Shown here: positions 6,093 through 7,167 of the stretch, one piece after another
How the letters are laid out: every line of letters starts with the position of its first letter
How positions within the stretch are numbered: position 1 is the stretch's first letter
Assembly (NCBI GenBank): GCA_001804345.1
Contig: MHFU01000131.1
Location: 1-7,167 of the forward strand
Source: Omnitrophica bacterium RIFOXYB12_FULL_50_7
Lineage (GTDB): Bacteria > Omnitrophota > Omnitrophia > Omnitrophales > Aquincolibacteriaceae
Reading direction: 5' to 3'
Length of the DNA: 7,167 nucleotides
Made by a program: the position numbers and the translations under genes
The notes under the pieces: generated by a model
Told to the model about the DNA's origin: nothing
The model's input: only the letters and a program-made list of their open reading frames with translations
Database searches by the model: none

Positions 6093-6155
6093 AAAAAGGA
6101 AGCGAAGGACGCGGAAAAGAAGAGCTCCTCAAACTATTCGGGCAGCAGCGAATAA
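6093..6155 (+). pseudogene. Detached GroEL C-terminal tail (groEL2-type remnant)
   Basis: The + strand reads KKEAKDAEKKSSSNYSGSSE then TAA. Over its last 19 residues it aligns without gaps to the end of GroEL2 (KEIKDEDKKKSSNYSGSIE), with 14 identities and the stop codon in register. At the DNA level 45 of 60 bases match 3098-3157, and 10 of the 15 differences are at third codon positions. Upstream of about 6093 no GroEL similarity is seen. The frame is open back to an ATG at 6054, but that has no ribosome site and the added residues (MIDGRLGKICTGR) are not chaperonin-like. GroEL1 has a GGM tail, so the relic derives from a groEL2-like copy. It lies between the convergent ends of no expressed + strand gene, in the gap between helicase and sigma genes. 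Confidence 0.75.
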
Positions 6156-6184
6156 GCCGCAGCGAAATAAAAATATGAAGGGGA

Positions 6185-7167
6185 TTAACGCGACTTGCGG
6201 AAAGCGGCGGCGATATAGCCGCGAGAGCGACCGCCCCGACCGAAACGACGACCGCCGAAGGAAGCCACCTTGACGGGCTTGTGCTCGATAAAACTTTCGA
6301 GCTTCATTTCGGGATGTTCGGCAACGGGAAGCGCCATGCGCATGACCTTTTCGATGTCTTTGACGTCTTTCCCCTGCTCGGGTGTCGCAAACGATATCGC
6401 GTGCCCTGTGTCCCCGATACGACCCGTACGACCGATACGATGGATGTAATTCTCAGAGTCATCCGGGAGATCGTAGTTCAGTACCAATTCGATCCCTTTA
6501 ACATCGATCCCGCGCGCCGCAATATCAGTCGCCACAAGGATGCGGTATTTTCCTGACTTGAACCCTTCCAGCGCTTCCCGCCTCTGCGAAAGCGACCGAT
6601 CGGCATGGATCTCAGCGGCATTATGTCCCATCTCACGGATCGCGCGGGTGAGCTTGTAAGCGCCGATCTTGGTCCTTGAAAAAAGAAGGATGGTCCCGTG
6701 ATACTGCGCCAGGACTTTTTTGAGAAGATCTCTCTTGGCCTCCTTTTTTACGACAAAAACTTCCTGTGTGATCTTCTCCGCCACGGTCCCGGATTTTGCG
6801 ATCTCAATATGGACCGGCAATTTCATCTGGGACGCCGCGATCTTCATAATCGCGTCCGGCATGGTTGCCGAGAAAAGCATGGTCTGCCGGTCCTTGGGAA
6901 TCACTCGAAGAATCTTCTGGATCTGCGGCGCGAACCCCATATCCAACATCCGGTCGGCCTCATCGAGCACGAGAATGCTGATCTCATTCAAGAACACATA
7001 GCGCTGTTCCATGTGGTCGATCAAACGCCCCGGCGTAGCAATCAGAATGCGCGGATGCTGGCGAAGCTCTTGGATCTGATTGTGCATGGAAGCGCCGCCG
7101 ATCAAGATCGCGAATTTGATCTTGGGATCGAGCTTATGAATGCTTTGATGGACCTGATAGGCCAGTT
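6185..7167 (-). CDS. DEAD-box RNA helicase, RhlE-like (N-terminus outside the window)
   Basis: ATP-dependent RNA helicase of the DEAD-box family, acting in RNA or ribosome remodelling in the cytoplasm. The frame is open to the window edge, so 326 C-terminal residues are visible and the Q motif and Walker A (motif I) lie outside. The first visible residues, LAYQV, are the end of motif Ia (PTRELA-Q). Then come Ib ATPGRLID (43-50), II LDEADRMLDMGF (67-78), III FSATMPD (98-104), V VATDIAARGIDV (211-222) and VI HRIGRTGR (242-249). Both RecA-like domains are represented. The tail after about 296 is short, basic and Arg/Gly-rich (FGGRRFGRGGRSRG), typical of RNA-binding extensions in RhlE-type proteins. 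The ATP-hydrolysis motifs visible are intact. It ends about 200 bp before the sigma gene on the same strand, with no obvious terminator between. Confidence 0.96.
   Translation of the reverse strand, partial: LAYQVHQSIHKLDPKIKFAILIGGASMHNQIQELRQHPRILIATPGRLIDHMEQRYVFLNEISILVLDEADRMLDMGFAPQIQKILRVIPKDRQTMLFSATMPDAIMKIAASQMKLPVHIEIAKSGTVAEKITQEVFVVKKEAKRDLLKKVLAQYHGTILLFSRTKIGAYKLTRAIREMGHNAAEIHADRSLSQRREALEGFKSGKYRILVATDIAARGIDVKGIELVLNYDLPDDSENYIHRIGRTGRIGDTGHAISFATPEQGKDVKDIEKVMRMALPVAEHPEMKLESFIEHKPVKVASFGGRRFGRGGRSRGYIAAAFRKSR

Noticed and set aside
6054..6155. A functional 33-residue peptide gene starting at ATG 6054
   Set aside because: There is no ribosome site before the ATG and the first 13 residues match nothing recognisable. 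The GroEL-tail relic explains the conserved part better.
7103..7105. TTG at 7105 as the helicase start codon
   Set aside because: The frame continues upstream to the window edge with typical helicase sequence, including the LAYQV end of motif Ia, so the gene is simply cut by the window.

Overview
The window carries a chaperonin cluster on the + strand followed by three genes on the - strand. In order they are: the 3' part of a first groEL (groEL1, 1-987), groES (1088-1381), a complete second groEL (groEL2, 1529-3157), a YfbK-type von Willebrand factor A (vWA) membrane protein with an anti-sigma-like N-terminus (3297-5396, -), an ECF sigma factor (5393-5977, -), and the 3' part of a DEAD-box RNA helicase (6185-7167, -). 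No tRNA, rRNA, CRISPR array, transposase or phage gene is visible.

This is a bacterium with moderately GC-rich genes, Shine-Dalgarno starts and many short palindromic intergenic repeats. The 'GGGGACAGG' and 'GGGGTCAGTCACC' hairpins, and a long imperfect AT-rich inverted repeat, recall elements common in uncultured PVC-type genomes such as Omnitrophota. That placement is an impression from memory and is not shown by the window.

Chaperonin region: groES sits between two divergent groEL paralogues. groEL1 ends in a classical Gly-Gly-Met tail. groEL2 lacks it and ends in a charged, Ser-rich tail (KKKSSNYSGSIE). Each gene is separated from the next by a palindromic repeat. GroES and one or both GroELs should form the ATP-driven cytoplasmic folding chamber. 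Two tail types suggest functional divergence between the paralogues.

Regulatory region: the sigma gene and the vWA gene overlap by 4 bp (ATGA) and form an apparent translationally coupled pair. The vWA protein begins with a Cys/His-free anti-sigma-like segment, crosses the membrane once, and continues with the YfbK-type vWA module with an intact MIDAS motif. It therefore looks like a membrane-anchored regulator of the neighbouring sigma factor. A candidate ECF-type promoter just upstream of the sigma gene fits autoregulation. A long U-tract-flanked hairpin separates this operon from the convergent groEL2.

The most unexpected item is a short + strand fragment at 6093-6155, between the helicase and the sigma gene. 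It encodes a second copy of the GroEL2-type C-terminal tail (KEAKDAEKKSSSNYSGSSE, stop). It is a detached groEL end, so the sigma-vWA operon is flanked by two direct copies of a groEL tail. This points to a past duplication, deletion or insertion at the locus. I do not see a clearly new multi-gene system. The sigma/anti-sigma-vWA pair and the groEL tail relic are the parts most worth a second look.
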